Shown: one piece after another, positions 34,897 to 47,727 of the stretch
Layout: each line of letters opens with the position of its first letter
Position numbering within the stretch: the stretch's first letter is position 1
Assembly (NCBI RefSeq): GCF_009389715.1
Contig: NC_052395.1
Span: 4,154,001-4,218,000, forward strand
Origin: Phoenix dactylifera
Lineage: Eukaryota > Streptophyta > Magnoliopsida > Arecales > Arecaceae
DNA: 64,000 nt
Direction of reading: 5' to 3'
Notes under the pieces: model-generated
What the model was told of the DNA's origin: nothing
The model's database searches: none
What the model saw: the letters and a program-made list of their open reading frames with translations, nothing else
Program-made: the position numbers and the translations under genes

Positions 34897-35204
34897 CCTT
34901 CTTCAAAACCCTAGATCTCCCCCTTCCTCGTGTAGATATTCCTTCTCTCTTTCTTCCCCCTTGTTTCTCCCCGGAAATATATGGGGCTAAGCCGATGCGG
35001 GGAAACTGCCCGGTTCGGCAGGTTTTGCTGTCCTTTTTCTTCAATTCCCTCTATTTCTTCCCTTCAATTCCACCATCGAAAGACACCACTCCCAATCGCC
35101 CTCTCATCCTCCTCTTCCTCCTAAATCTCCTGTCCGAGCCAAACACACAAACACACAAAGGCGCTCATTACAGAGTGACCTGCATGTCTCGATACAAGGT
35201 GGCA
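34897..35204 (+). other. Flank of the Athila nest; probable continuation of the hAT remnant
   Basis: CT-rich, leader- or intron-like sequence that would directly follow 6831 before Athila 1 inserted. No hAT 3' terminus or transposase domain is visible. From about 35205 it passes into copy B of the duplicated segment. Confidence 0.4.
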
Positions 35205-35678
35205 GGGCCAACATGTTTGATACCCTATGATACTCCAAGGTACGATGAGAGACATGCATGTCTTGTTTTGGCACCAGTCCAGCAGAGTTGGCACAGATCA
35301 GTTTTTGAATCCTTGTATTGCCTATGGTGCTGCATAGATAATAATTTGGTTTTTATGTTTGTGAAAGGACATTAGAAACAACCACTATGTTGTCACCATT
35401 CGCCTCCTAGTGATGTCCTTATGGTCCACTGTACTAAATAACCCAGAAGCTTAACATGCACCAATGTCATCCATCATCTGTTCTTGCTGAAGATAGCTGT
35501 GTCGTTGTATCTATCTTATAAAATTTCAATGAACCAACACCTTAAATTAATCTGCACATGCTTATCTTTCTTGTGAGAATATTTGTCATGATTCTTAGCA
35601 GTGCTAAACTAATTGAGTTCATTTGTCATGATTTATGTCTATGTTTTCTAATTCGTCCTCAACAAAGAAATGATAAAG
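35205..35678. repeat. Duplicated segment, copy B, left part
   Basis: Aligns with 3875-4455 of copy A, but lacks the ~140-base exon-like insert. It resumes at 50776 after the hAT insertion. Confidence 0.75.
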
Positions 35679-35703
35679 GATCTATCTAGGGCTGGAAGTG
35701 GGC

Positions 35704-37304
35704 CGGGCCAGGCCGGGCCAAACCCCTACTCAAGCCCAGCCCGAAATTTTTTTCCAGGCTTCGGGCCGGGCCGGGGCCCGAACAATTTTAAAGGAACGAG
35801 GCCCGAGCCCGGTCCGAGCCCGGCCCGAGCCCGTTTGGGCCAGCCCGATGACGAACCTGATTGCAAGCCTCAATTTATCAGCATTGCACTGGCACTTTCC
35901 ACAGTGATCATAAAAAATAACAGCATAAAACCCTTCATCTGTACTAAAATTAATGGATAGTATGCATCCCTAAACGGAAAAAACCAAAACATGCGAACAA
36001 GAACAAAATATCACCTAGAAGGAAACGTAGAAGATTATCAACATGCCTGCAGAAAGTAGACTAAATCAATTAGGGAAATAAATGGAAGAACTAAAAAATG
36101 TCAAAGTACATGGCTTATCGCCACAGATGGTGGCCTCATATTTTTGGAGGCTGTCTGCTGTGTACGCCAACAAAAGAACAAGTAAAAGAATGTACAATTA
36201 ACGAAGGAATGGTCAAAGAAACCCAGCTTCGGAAACTGACGTGAAAAAACAATTACACGATCTGACTATCAGATATATGATATTCCATATGCAAACACAT
36301 CATGCGCCCGGATCAAGTTCGATTGATTAATGTCACCTCTTCCTGCAACAAACTAGAACATGACCAAAGGGTCTCGCATAGCTGTATGGCACAAATGTAA
36401 GATCAATTCATCAAACGAACCAAGTCCATTGCAATTAGACTACAGTAATGCTTTTGAGCCTGTATTCCGATCATGATATAAATATCCTTCCAATGTATAA
36501 CAGGAATGAAGAGTCTACAAGCTCCTGTAGTCTATAACAGTCACTTCGTCCTCTGGGGCATCAAGGTCTTGGTAACTGCAACAAGAAGTCGATCACTGCC
36601 AGCTGACACAGTTGACAGCACCAGCTGAGATTTCCAGCACCCCGGTGCCATACATAGACCTGTACATCACCAATGATAGAAGGGGAACAAGTCCTACATC
36701 AAGGGACAGGCACACAAATGCAGCCATCTGCAATAAAAAGAAAAAAGAAAAGAGCTTGGACAACAAAAGAAAGTTTATTTTCCATTTTGTCTCTCATTTC
36801 AGTCAAGACTATGAAACAAGCCTGATTTATGAACATCCCAAAACCATCAGTATAAAATTCTCTCTCTTTTTTTGGCAAGTGACAAAAATAGAACAAATCA
36901 ACAAAAATTATCTGCAAAAGAAATTTACGACCACAAAAGTCATTGGAATTGTGTTAGATCCAAGTAGGATTCCATCAAATATGAGATGGACTAAGTAGGC
37001 AATCAGACAGATCATTAACAAAATAGCATCTGATGGTTTGAAGATAACTTGCAAAAAAATTCATTCCATGCAAGTATGCAACCAACTGCAACGATACAAC
37101 TGAAACCAAACAAAAGGATTCCATCAAAAACATGACGATAAAAAAAATCATCGGCCTGAAGTCGTTGTTCCCTCCCTGCACAATAATATATTCATCATAT
37201 CCATGTAATAGAGAAATAACCATAATCCACATGAAAATACTCCATCAACAAACATACTTGATACTTGATACTTTAGGTATGAACTAGATCTGGTGAGGGT
37301 AACG
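35704..37304 (-). other. hAT 3' region, no coding seen
   Basis: Subterminal GC-rich repeats to about 35860, then AT-rich DNA downstream of the transposase stop codon. I see no second gene. Confidence 0.5.
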
Positions 37305-37859
37305 TCATTCAGTTCTCCCAAATTGCCCACTCCAGGAGTCCAGGGTGTCGTCATCTACATTCAACGTTACAGAACTCGAGCATTTTGCAACTGTTAACAG
37401 TTAACACACAAATCAATCATAAATATTTAAATTATAAGTACAATAAGCAAATAAAAAATATTAGATAAATTTAAAAGATTTATATACCTTCATCATATTG
37501 TTCACGAAGCCAATCTTGGGTACACACTAAGGCTTCTACGGTAGAAGGGCTCAAAGAGCTTCGATACTGATCCACAACTCTACCACCAATGCTGAATGCT
37601 GACTCAGATGAAACAGTGGAGACTGGAATAGCTAGAACATCTCAAGCCACTCTTGATAGTATAGGATAGACTGCTGCATTGCTCTTCCACCAAGCCAAGA
37701 TATCAAACTCCTAATTCTCCAAATCAGGAAACACATCATCATCCAAATAACTATCCAACTCGGATCTCTTAGGACGTTTTGAAAAACTCTGACTTCTAAA
37801 TTGAGCAAAATCCATACCAAATTTTTTTTTTGGAAGAAACTGAACTTATATCACCTTGT

Positions 37860-39420
37860 TGATGTGGGAATTTATTTCACACATTTTCTTAGTCTTAATT
37901 ATTTTGTTTTAGAGTGTTTTGTATGTTCTTAGCTCATTTGTCTAGAATTTAGGTGTCTTTTATATTTATTTAATTCTTGAAAATTTTTGGTATTTTGCAG
38001 GTGTTTAATTATTGAATTGGTTGAAATTGGGCTGGTCTAGTCAACCCAGAACACTGTTCGGTTTTTGGGTTCTAACCGGAGCTACAGATCTCCGTTTCAG
38101 ATGTTGTTTAGCTTGCTGGAAAGATAAGATGGAGACCTAAAACTTTTATGAAGATCACAAAACCAAGTTCTGCCGTTTTAAAGTCCAAAACTTAGCCGAA
38201 ACGGAGAAGTCTGAATCTGTCCAGAATTTTACTGCGGCCCAGACCCTATTTCGGTTTTCAGCTTGTATCTGGAGTTATATAAGTCAGAATAATGCAAACC
38301 CAGATGCGTTGGAAAGATGAGAACTATATCTAAAACTTTCATGAAGGGTCCAACTCCAAAGTATATCGTTTTGGTGCTCTAAATCCAGCTGGGAGTCGAG
38401 TCTAAAAATCAGCCTAGAATTTCGGGATTTCAGCTAGCAGATAGGGAGGAAATCTGTTTTAAAATTCAAAAAAAAGGAAATTCCGAAAATGAGAAGGAGA
38501 GCTAGCAGATACGAAGAGGAGGAGAAGCAGATAAAAAAAAAAGAAGCAGAGAATCTGAAATTCCGAGAGGAGGAAAAGCTAGAAATTCCGAGAGAAAGAA
38601 AAAGCTGGAATCCTGGGAGAAAGAACGGAACGGAGGATTTTTGCAAATACAGAGTTCTTTTCCTTTCTCATATATATATATATATATTTTTATTTTTTAT
38701 TTGCTGAATTGTTATTAAGAATGTTGAATGCGAATTTATGTTTGAGAAATAATTGGATTGATTTATTAGTTATGATTTGCTAGTTTTCTTATCCTAGGGC
38801 TAGGACGTAGTCATTGAATTTTTGATATGAATTGAGTATGGTTGTATTGAATATCTTTTGTTAATTGCAATTTGATGATTTCGGTTTTCATTCTTGCAAT
38901 TTACTGGCCATGAATTGCATGCTTAAGATGTTGAATGAAGTAACGAAAGTTGAAGTTCGATATTAGTTGGTGAATTTATCAAACATTGGTGGTGTAGTTT
39001 AGAAATAAATGCACACCCTTGTGACCTACAATCAAGAATTTCACAGATCATAATGAATTTATATTAATTTCTATGATCACGAAAGTAGACATAGGATTAA
39101 TATAGGTATAGGTGTTATACCTTGAAAGAGGATATCACATAAAAAAAAGGGATTCGGTCATTGTAATTAGCAGAATATTAACAATCAGATTTAAATTCAT
39201 TGAAGGAATTCAATTGATGAAATCCAAGCCCTAGGAACCTTTCACATTTGATTTTTCAGGTCAAGAAATTGCAGTCAGTCACATCAATTTGGGGTTGTCT
39301 AAATAATATAGGAAATTTATAAATTGGTACTTGAATCGCCTCCTTGTGGAAACGATACTCTTTTTGCCCTATTCTACTTGTCATGACCCATGCACTTGTG
39401 GTAGAGTCTAGGAACTATCA
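37860..39420 (+). repeat. Athila 2, 5' LTR
   Basis: 1561 bases, TG...CA, ending GGAACTATCA. It contains an AT dinucleotide run at 38670-38685 that varies in length in the other LTR. Confidence 0.95.
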
Positions 39421-39426
39421 AGTTTT

Positions 39427-39444
39427 TGGCGCCGTTGCCGGGGA
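39427..39444 (+). promoter_or_regulatory. Primer binding site of Athila 2
   Basis: TGGCGCCGTTGCCGGGGA, separated from the LTR end by the six-base spacer AGTTTT. The spacer would be copied onto the 3' end of the cDNA unless trimmed, which bears on the odd end of Athila 1. Confidence 0.8.
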
Positions 39445-39535
39445 GGATTGTTTTTAATATCAATACAAATAATTTTCTGCATTAATTTAGACTGTTTTGT
39501 TCTTTTTGTTAATTTACGTTTTCTATATTTAGTGT

Positions 39536-42500
39536 ATGCCACGAAACTGTGAGCTAATTGAGCCTTTTGATCCAGAAATTGAGAGAACCCTACGAGCATT
39601 AAGGAAACAACAAAGATTAGAGATAAAGCAAAAACAAGCAGTAGCCATGGCAGATAATCAAGATAACCAGAATAAAAGGTTGTTGAGTGACTATGCAGTG
39701 CCGAATGTCAATGGTGCTCAACCCAGTATTGTGAGACCTACAGTCAATGCTAATAATTTTGAGATTAAGCCTGGTCTCATCCAGATGGTGCAGCAGGAGC
39801 AGTTTGGTGGAGGACCTTCTGAGGATCCACATGCACACCTTGCCAATTTCTTGGAGATTTGTGATACAATCAAGATGAATGGAGTTAGTGATGATGCTAT
39901 TCGACTCCGACTTTTTCCATTTTCTCTAAAGGATAAAGCCAAGGCCTGGTTGAATTCCAAAGCGCCTAACTCTTTCACCACCTAGAATGCCTTGTCACAA
40001 GCTTTTCTGAGTAAGTATTTTCCCCCAGGTAAGACTGCCAAACTTAGAAATGATATTACCAGTTTTGCTCAGTTTGATGGTGAATCTTTGTATGAAGCCT
40101 GGGAGAGGTTTAAGGATTTGCAGAGGAAGTGTCCACATCATGGTCTTCCTGATTGGCTGATTGTACAGACTTTCTATAATGGATTAACACATTCAGTCAG
40201 AATTACTATAGATGCAGCTGCAGGAGGTACTTTAATGAGTAAGTCAACAGAAGAGGCATATGAGTTGTTAGAAGAAATGGCCTCTAACAATTATCAGTGG
40301 TCTAATGAAAGATGTATGCCTAAGAAAGTTCCAGGTATGTATGATGTAGATGGCATAAACATGTTGAATGCCAAGGTTGATTCTCTAGTAAAAATGTTCG
40401 GTAAGCTGGGTAATGTGAATTCCGTTTCTAGTCCTGTATTGAGTTGTGATTGCTGTGGAGGAGCTCACATGAGTTCTGATTGTATGCAGGTTCAATTTGT
40501 GTCTAATTATAATAGGCAGCAACAGCAGAACAACCCTTATTCCAACACATACAACCCAGGATGGAGGAATCATCCTAACTTTTCATGGAAAGATCAAGGT
40601 AACCAAGGTAGCAGTTCTAGACCTCTCCATCCTCCTGGTTTCCAACCAAAACCATCCCAACCAGAAAGTAAACAGTCTTGGGAGATAGCTATTGAGAAGT
40701 TAGCCAATGCCAGTTCAGAGAGATTTGAGAGACTGGAAGCAAAGGTTGACCAGTTGGCGAGTTCCAATAGAAATGTGGAGATGCAATTGGGGCAGTTAGC
40801 CAATTCCATCAATTCTCGTGGACAGGGTAATTTACCTAGTAAGACAGAAGTCAATCCGAAGGAGCATTGCAAGGCAGTCACCTTGAGAAGTGGTAAGCAA
40901 CTTGGTCAGGTAAGTAGTGAGACTATAGTTGGTGATAAAGTAGACTATGAAGAGGTGAGCAAGAAGGTCAGTGAAGAAGTTGAGGACCTAGCCAAGACAC
41001 CATCCCCACTACCACCAGTCGAACCTTATGTTCCTCCCATTCCTTTTCCTCAAAGGCTTAAGCAGAATAAAATTGATCAACAGTTTGAGAAATTTTTGAA
41101 AGTGTTTAGGCAGCTTCACATTAATATTCCTTTTGCAGACGCCTTAGCACAAATTCCTGCATATACAAAATTTTTAAAGGAGATCATGTCTAAGAAGAGG
41201 AAATTGGAAGATTTCGAGACCATTGCCTTGACGGAGGAATGCAGTGCCATTATCCAGAATAAGCTTCCACCGAAGCTAAGAGATCCAGGGAGTTTTTCTA
41301 TTCCTTGTACTATAGGTGATGTTGATTTTTCTAGAGCTTTGTGTGATTTAGGTGCTAGTGTTTCACTAATGCCTTTATCTGTATCTAGGAAGCTTGGATT
41401 GAAGGAGTTAAAGCCTACTACCATCTCTTTGCAGCTAGCTGATCGATCGGTCAAATATCCTTTAGGTATTCTTGAGAATGTGCTGATCAAGGTAAAGAAG
41501 TTTATCATTCCAGTTGATTTTATTGTTTTGGAGATGGAAGAAGACACCGAAATCCCTATCATTTTAGGTCGGCCCTTTCTAGCCACAGCTGGAGCTATCA
41601 TAGATGTTAAGAATGGTAGGTTGACTTTGAAGGTTGGTGAAGAAGAGGTAGAGTTTAATTTATTTGAAGCTACTAAATATCCTTCTTTTACTGATCATGT
41701 TTTTCGAGTTGATGTTGTAGATGAGTCGACCAGAGAGTTTTTTAGGGCTGAAAATACTAAAGAACCTCTTGAGACTTGTTTAGTGAGTGTAGGGACAAGT
41801 AAAGATGATAATCTAGAGATTGCTAAAGTGGCGTGTGCATTAGAAGCTACATGTCCTAAGCCAAAGAAGAGAGGTATTTATTTTGAGGATATCGGCAAAG
41901 GTAAGCCACCCCCTCCCCCTTCTAATGTGCAAGCACCAGTTCTGGAGTTGAAGCCATTACCCTCACATCTCATGTATGCATTTTTAGGTGAGAATAATAC
42001 TTTGCCTGTGATTGTGAGTGTTTCTTTGTCTGATGAGCAACTTGACAAATTGATACGTATTTTGAGATTGAGAAAAAAAGCCATAGGATGGACTATATCA
42101 GACCTTAGAGGAATTAGCCCTTCATTGTGTATGCATAGAATTTTAATGGAGGATAACCATAAACCTATTGTTGAAAATCAGAGACGGTTAAATCCGAACA
42201 TGAAAGAAGTAGTTAGGGCTGAAGTTCTTAAATGGTTAGATGCAGGGATTATTTATCCTATATCTGATAGTTTATGGATTAGTCCAGTGCAGGTAGTACC
42301 TGAAAAGGGTGGGATGACTGTGGTGCATAATGAAAATAATGAATTAATTCCCACTAGGACAGTAACTGGGTGGAGAGTCTGCATAGATTATAGGAAACTT
42401 AATAGTGTTACCCGTAAGGATCATTTTTCTTTACCTTTTCTTGATCAGGTGCTTGAGAGACTTGCTGGGTATGCGTATTACTGTTTTTTAGATGGTTATT

Positions 42501-44839
42501 CAGGGTATAACCAGATTTCTATATCCCCCGAAGATCAAGAAAAGACCACCTTCACTTGTCCTTATGGTACTTTTGCATTCCGTAGGATGCCTTTTGGTTT
42601 GTGTAATGCACCTGCTACATTCCAACGTTGCATGATGGCTATTTTCTCTGATTTTGTTGAAAAGATCATGGAGGTTTTCATGGATGATTTTTCTGTTTTT
42701 GGATCTTCTTTTGATAGTTGTTTAGATAACTTATCTCGAGTTTTGCAGCGCTGTGAGGAAACCAATTTGGTCTTGAATTGGGAGAAATGTCATTTTATGG
42801 AGCAGGAAGGTATTGTTTTAGGCCACAAAATTTCAGCAAGAGGCCTTGAAGTGGACCGAGCAAAAATAGAAATTATTAAAAAATTGCCACCACCTATAAA
42901 TGTTAAGGGAGTTAGAAGTTTTCTTGGTCACACAGGATTTTACCGGCGTTTTATTAAGGATTTCTCTAAAATTTCTAAACCTCTTTGTAATCTGTTGAAT
43001 AAGGATGTTGTGTTTGATTTTGATAAGGACTATTTGAATGCTTTTAACAGGTTGAAGCAAGAGTTGGTGTCAGCACCAATTATGGCAGCCCCAGATTGGA
43101 GTTTGCCTTTTGAGCTAATGTGTGATGCTAGTGATTTCGCTCTGGGTGCTGTTCTCGGCCAGAGAAAAGACAGGAAGTTGCATGTTATATATTATGCTAG
43201 TAGAGTTTTAAATAATGCACAGTTGAATTATGCAACTACTGAAAAAGAATTGCTTGCTGTTGTGTTTGCTTTTGACAAGTTTCGATCTTATCTTGTAGGT
43301 TCCAAGGTAATCGTATATACGGACCATTCAGCAATTAAGTACTTGCTGAAAAAGAAAGATGCCAAACCGCGCTTGATTCGGTGGGTGCTGTTGCTTCAAG
43401 AATTTGATCTTGAGATTCGAGACAAGAGAGGCATGGAGAATGTGGTGGCAGATCACTTGTCTAGATTAGAGGGGCAGTCAAGAGCAGATGAGGTGCCCAT
43501 TAATGAAAGCTTTCCAGATGAGCAGTTGTTGGCAGTTTCAGTCATTCTCTGGTATGCTGATTTGGTGAACTATTTGGTGAGTGGCATTGTTCCCCCCGAT
43601 TTGAGCTATCATCAAAAGAAAAAGTTTTTGTGGGATGTGAAGCATTATTTTTGGGAAGAACCGCTACTCTATAAACACTGTGCAGATGGGATGATTAGAA
43701 GATGTGTGCCCCAAGATGAGATGCAGGATATACTTGACCATTGCCATTCCTTGGAGTGTGGTGGACATTTCAGTACCTCTAAGACAGTTGCAAAGGTATG
43801 GCAATCTGGTTTTTATTGGCCGACCATGTATCAAGATACTAGACAATATGTGAGCATGTGTGATAGATGTCAGAGGGTTGGCAACATTTCGAAAAAGAAT
43901 GAGATGCCCTTGACCAATATCTTGGAGGTTGAACTGTTTGATTTATGGGGAATTGATTTCATGGGCCCATTTCCTTCTTCCTTCAATAATCAGTACATTC
44001 TGGTAGCAGTGGATTATGTGTCTAAATGGGTTGAAGCTACTGCAACTCAAACTAATGACTCTCGAGTGGTGATGAGATTTGTGAAGAAAAATATTTTTTC
44101 AAGATTTGGTGTGCCGAGAGCTATTATTAGTGATGAAGGCTCCCATTTTTGTAATCGGTCATTTGAGGCTTTGTTGAAGAAATATGGAGTTACTTATAAG
44201 GTGGCACTTGCCTATCATCCCCAAACAAATGGGCAAGTGGAACTTGCAAATAGGGAATTGAAGCAAATTTTGGAGAAAACTGTGAGCAGTTCAAGAAAGG
44301 ATTGGGCAAATAAGTTAGATGATGCACTTTGGGCCTATAGGACAGCTTTCAAGACACCTTTGGGTATGTCTCCTTACGGACTTGTCTTTGGAAAGTCTTG
44401 TCACTTACCAGTGGAATTGGAACACAGGGCCTATTGGGCAATCAAGGATTTGAACATGGATTTGAAAGCTGCGGGAGAAAAGAGATTGTTACAGTTGAGT
44501 GAGTTGGAGGAGTTTAGGTTGGATGCTTATGAAAATACTCGGATTTACAAGGAAAAGATAAAGCATTGGCATGACAAACATCTTCAGATTAGAAACTTCG
44601 AAATTGGGCAGCAAGTATTACTCTTCAACTCAAGACTTAAGTTATTTCCAGGCAAGCTTCGTTCTAGGTGGTCTGGCCCATTCACGGTAACGAAAGTGTA
44701 TCCATATGGTGCTGTTGAGGTGCGTAGTGAGGTCACTGGTGCATTCAAGGTTAATGGGCAGCGTTTGAAGCCTTATCTTGCTAGTAATGTGGTTCCTAAA
44801 GGAGTGATTTACTCTTTGAAGAATCCTACCTATGGTTGA
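39536..44839 (+). CDS. Athila 2 gag-pol polyprotein, complete pol, one in-frame TAG in gag
   Basis: Starts at 39536 ([14 protein letters not shown]). A TAG at 39983-39985 divides it into 149 codons and a 1615-codon frame open from 39992. Gag ends with a knuckle [13 protein letters not shown] (about 40447-40485). The protease has [12 protein letters not shown] and [13 protein letters not shown] has [36 protein letters not shown] and the catalytic FMDD at 42677-42688. RNase H has [14 protein letters not shown] and [14 protein letters not shown]. The integrase zinc region is [11 protein letters not shown]...CDRCQR. The integrase core has [17 protein letters not shown] and [11 protein letters not shown]. 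The C-terminus is [16 protein letters not shown]. All catalytic residues I expect are present. The TAG is shared with Athila 1, so it may be an old family feature and not fresh decay; I leave the call as CDS with that reservation. Confidence 0.88.
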
Positions 44840-46162
44840 TGGTGTGGAAGTCAAGCTAATGACTGTAAACAAGCGCTTCTTGGGAGGCAACCCAACCACA
44901 AAAAAAAAAAAAAAAAATCCTTTCTTTTGTCTTTTGTTATATGTTTTAATTGTTGTTTTTATTTAAGTCTTTGAATAATTATTGTTGTTACCCCTTTCTT
45001 TTTGGTTGTGTTGTGTAGGTGCAGAAAAATCAAGCAAAAAGCTAGTTCGTGTTCAATTCAGTCGGACATTCATTGTGTTCAGCCTTGCTAAAAGGGGAGT
45101 ATTAGTCTTCCATTTTTCTTTGCTTTCACATTGAGGACAATGTGAAAATTTGGGGGAGTGGATATTTGATTATGCTGAATGTTGGTACAGGTTATGTTTG
45201 TTTGAGAAAGAAAATTTTTTCGAAATTCTGGTTTGTTCACTTTCATGCAAGTTAATTGGTGATCATATCCATGTCTTCCAAACCAAATTTTTATGTGAAA
45301 GATTAGGAGAGATGAACATGCATTTGCACTTGTGTGAGACTTATCTAGGATCAACATTACACTTTTGGGTTCTTTATTGTGTTTAAGCATTGAATTTTGA
45401 TTTAGGATAGGCAATATCTTATAAAGCAAGAGTAAGCATATTTGTTTTCCTTTGGGATTATTGAAGTACATCTTTCCTTGCAAAGTTGTATGAGTTGTGT
45501 GATTATGCATAAAAGATGAGTGTGATGCTTTTCTTGTGATTATCCCCTTTGATCTAGTCCTAAACAGGGTTTAAGTAAATAGAGTGATAATGATTAGATA
45601 GTCGAATAAATAAATGTGTACAAAGTTCTTACTACTCCAATGTTTTGAGTTGCTTAGTAACTAGGGGTATTCATCACCAATGTTTACTTTTACGTCAAAC
45701 GGCAACTTGAAATATGAGTATGCAAAAGCACTTTAAGTATGTGACTTGTTGAGTAACCGGGTGCATCCATCACAAATGCTTGTATTCGCGTCAAAAGGCA
45801 AGTGACAACTTAAAGACAAAGAATAAATTGCAAAAAAAAAAAAAAAAACTCTCTAGTTTGCTACCTTGTTTGTAGTAGTGAGAAGGGGTGATTGCAGGTT
45901 GAGTTGTTACATGATTCAATTGTGTTGGTCGCATGATAAATATGATTGAGTTTGGAATTATATATGGATATTTGATCTAGAGAATGTGAGTATGCTTAGT
46001 TTTCCTTTATTTGCTATTGTTTATGTACTAAGTTGAAGATTTGATGTTTGCATGATAGGTCCTTTGGGTGTGATGAGTTGAGCCTGACTATGGTTATTGT
46101 CCTTTGTTTTTATGGTTTTTCTTTTGCTTGAGGACAAGCAAACATTCAAGTTTGGGGGTCTT
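44840..46162 (+). other. Athila 2, 3' untranslated region with duplicated polypurine motif
   Basis: Contains two GAGGACAA...GGGGG blocks: TTGAGGACAATGTGAAAATT then TGGGGGAG (45131-45158), and TTGAGGACAAGCAAACATTC then TTTGGGGGTC (46128-46160). The second adjoins the LTR and is the primary polypurine tract. Homopolymer runs at 44900 and 45833 mark length-variable spots. Confidence 0.65.
45150..45386 (+). CDS. Small open frame conserved in both Athila copies
   Basis: 78 codons, whose last ~60 (FFEILVCSLSCKLIGDHI, IHVFQTKFLCERL, CETYLGSTLHFWVLYC) stay open in Athila 1 at 9256-9068 with a few replacements. It is Cys- and aromatic-rich, with no domain I recognise. It lies where other Athila elements keep an envelope-like gene. 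The two copies are similar in sequence, so an open frame could persist by chance. Confidence 0.25.
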   Translation: MGEWIFDYAECWYRLCLFEKENFFEILVCSLSCKLIGDHIHVFQTKFLCERLGEMNMHLHLCETYLGSTLHFWVLYCV

Positions 46163-47727
46163 TGATGTGGGAATTTATTTCACACATTTTCTTAGTCTTA
46201 ATTATTTTGTTTTAGAGTGTTTTGTATGTTCTTAGCTCATTTGTCTAGAATTTAGGTGTCTTTTATATTTATTTAATTCTTGAAAATTTTTGGTATTTTG
46301 CAGGTGTTTAATTATTGAATTGGTTGAAATTGGGCTGGTCTAGTCAACCCAGAACACTGTTTGGTTTTTGGGTTCTAACTAGAGCTACAGACCTCCGTTT
46401 CAGATGTTGTTTAGCTTGCAGGAAAGATAAGATGGAGACCTAAAACTTTTATGAAGATCACAAAACCAAGTTCTGCCTTTTTAAAGTCCAAAACTTAGCC
46501 GAAATGGAGAAGTCTGAATCTGTCCAGAATTTTACTGCGGCCCAGACCCTGTTTCGGTTTTCAGCTTGTATCTGGAGTTATATAAGTCAGAATAATGCAA
46601 ACCCAGATGCGTTGGAAAGCTGAGAACTATATCTAAAACTTTCGTGAAGGGTCCAACTCCAAAGTATATCGTTTTGGTGCTCTAAATCCAGCTGGGAGTC
46701 GAGTCTAAAAATCAGCCTAGAATTTCGGGATTTCAGCTAGCAGATAGGGAGGAAATCTGTTTTAAAATTCAAAAAAAAGGAAATTCCGAAAAAGAGAAGG
46801 AGAGCTAGCAGATACGAAGAGGAGGAGAAGCAGATAAAAAAAAAAAAAAGAAGCAGAGAATCTGAAATTTCGAGAGGAGGAAAAGCTAGAAATTCCGACA
46901 GGAAGAAAAAGCTGGAATTCTGGGAGAAAGAACGGAACGGAGGATTTTTGCAAATACAGAGTTCTTTTCCTTTCTCATATATATATATATATATTTTTAT
47001 TTTTTATTTGCTGAATTGTTATTAAGAATGTTGAATGCGAATTTATGTTTGAGAAATAATTGGATTGATTTATTAGTTATGATTTGCTAGTTTTCTTATC
47101 CTAGGGCTAGGACGTAGTCATTGAATTTTTGATATGAATTGAGTATGGTTGTATTGAATATCTTTTATTAATTGCAATTTGATGATTTCGGTTTTCATTC
47201 TTGCAATTTACTGGCCATGAATTGCATGCTTAAGATGTTGAATGAAGTAACGAAAGTTGAAGTTCGATATTAGTTGGTGAATTTATCAAACATTGGTGGT
47301 GTAGTTTAGAAATAAATGCACACCCTTGTGACCTACAATCAAGAATTTCACAGATCATAATGAATTTATATTAATTTCTATGATCACGAAAGTAGACATA
47401 GGATTAATATAGGTATAGGTGTTATACCTTGAAAGAGGATATCACATAAAAAAAAGAGATTCGGTCATTGTAATTAGCAGAATATTAACAATCAGATTTA
47501 AATTCATTGAAGGAATTCAATTGATGAAATCCAAGCCCTAGGAACCTTTCACATTTGATTTTTCAGGTCAAGAAATTGCAGTCAGTCACATCAATTTGGG
47601 GTTGTCTAAATAATATAGAAAATTTATAAATTGGTACTTGAATCGCCTCCTTGTGGAAACGATCCTCTTTTTGCCCTATTCTACTTGTCATGACCCATGC
47701 ACTTGTGGTAGAGTCTAGGGACTATCA
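46163..47727 (+). repeat. Athila 2, 3' LTR
   Basis: 1565 bases. It begins right after TTTGGGGGTCTT and ends GGGACTATCA next to the CTTGT target duplication. Confidence 0.95.

Larger units (their letters stand above)
37860..47727 (+). mobile_element. Athila-type Ty3/gypsy retrotransposon 2, nearly complete
   Basis: LTRs at 37860-39420 (1561 bases) and 46163-47727 (1565 bases), TGATGTGGG...ACTATCA, with target duplication CTTGT at 37855-37859 and 47728-47732. The primer site is at 39427-39444, gag-pol at 39536-44839, and the polypurine tract at about 46146-46162. I count about 18-20 LTR differences (roughly 1.2 percent), so it is clearly younger than Athila 1, which belongs to the same family. 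The coding region is open except for one TAG in gag. There is no envelope-like gene. Confidence 0.95.

Noticed and set aside
35670-35960. Gly/Pro/Ala/Arg-rich frames at the hAT left end
   Set aside because: Translations of GGCCCGAGCC subterminal repeats.
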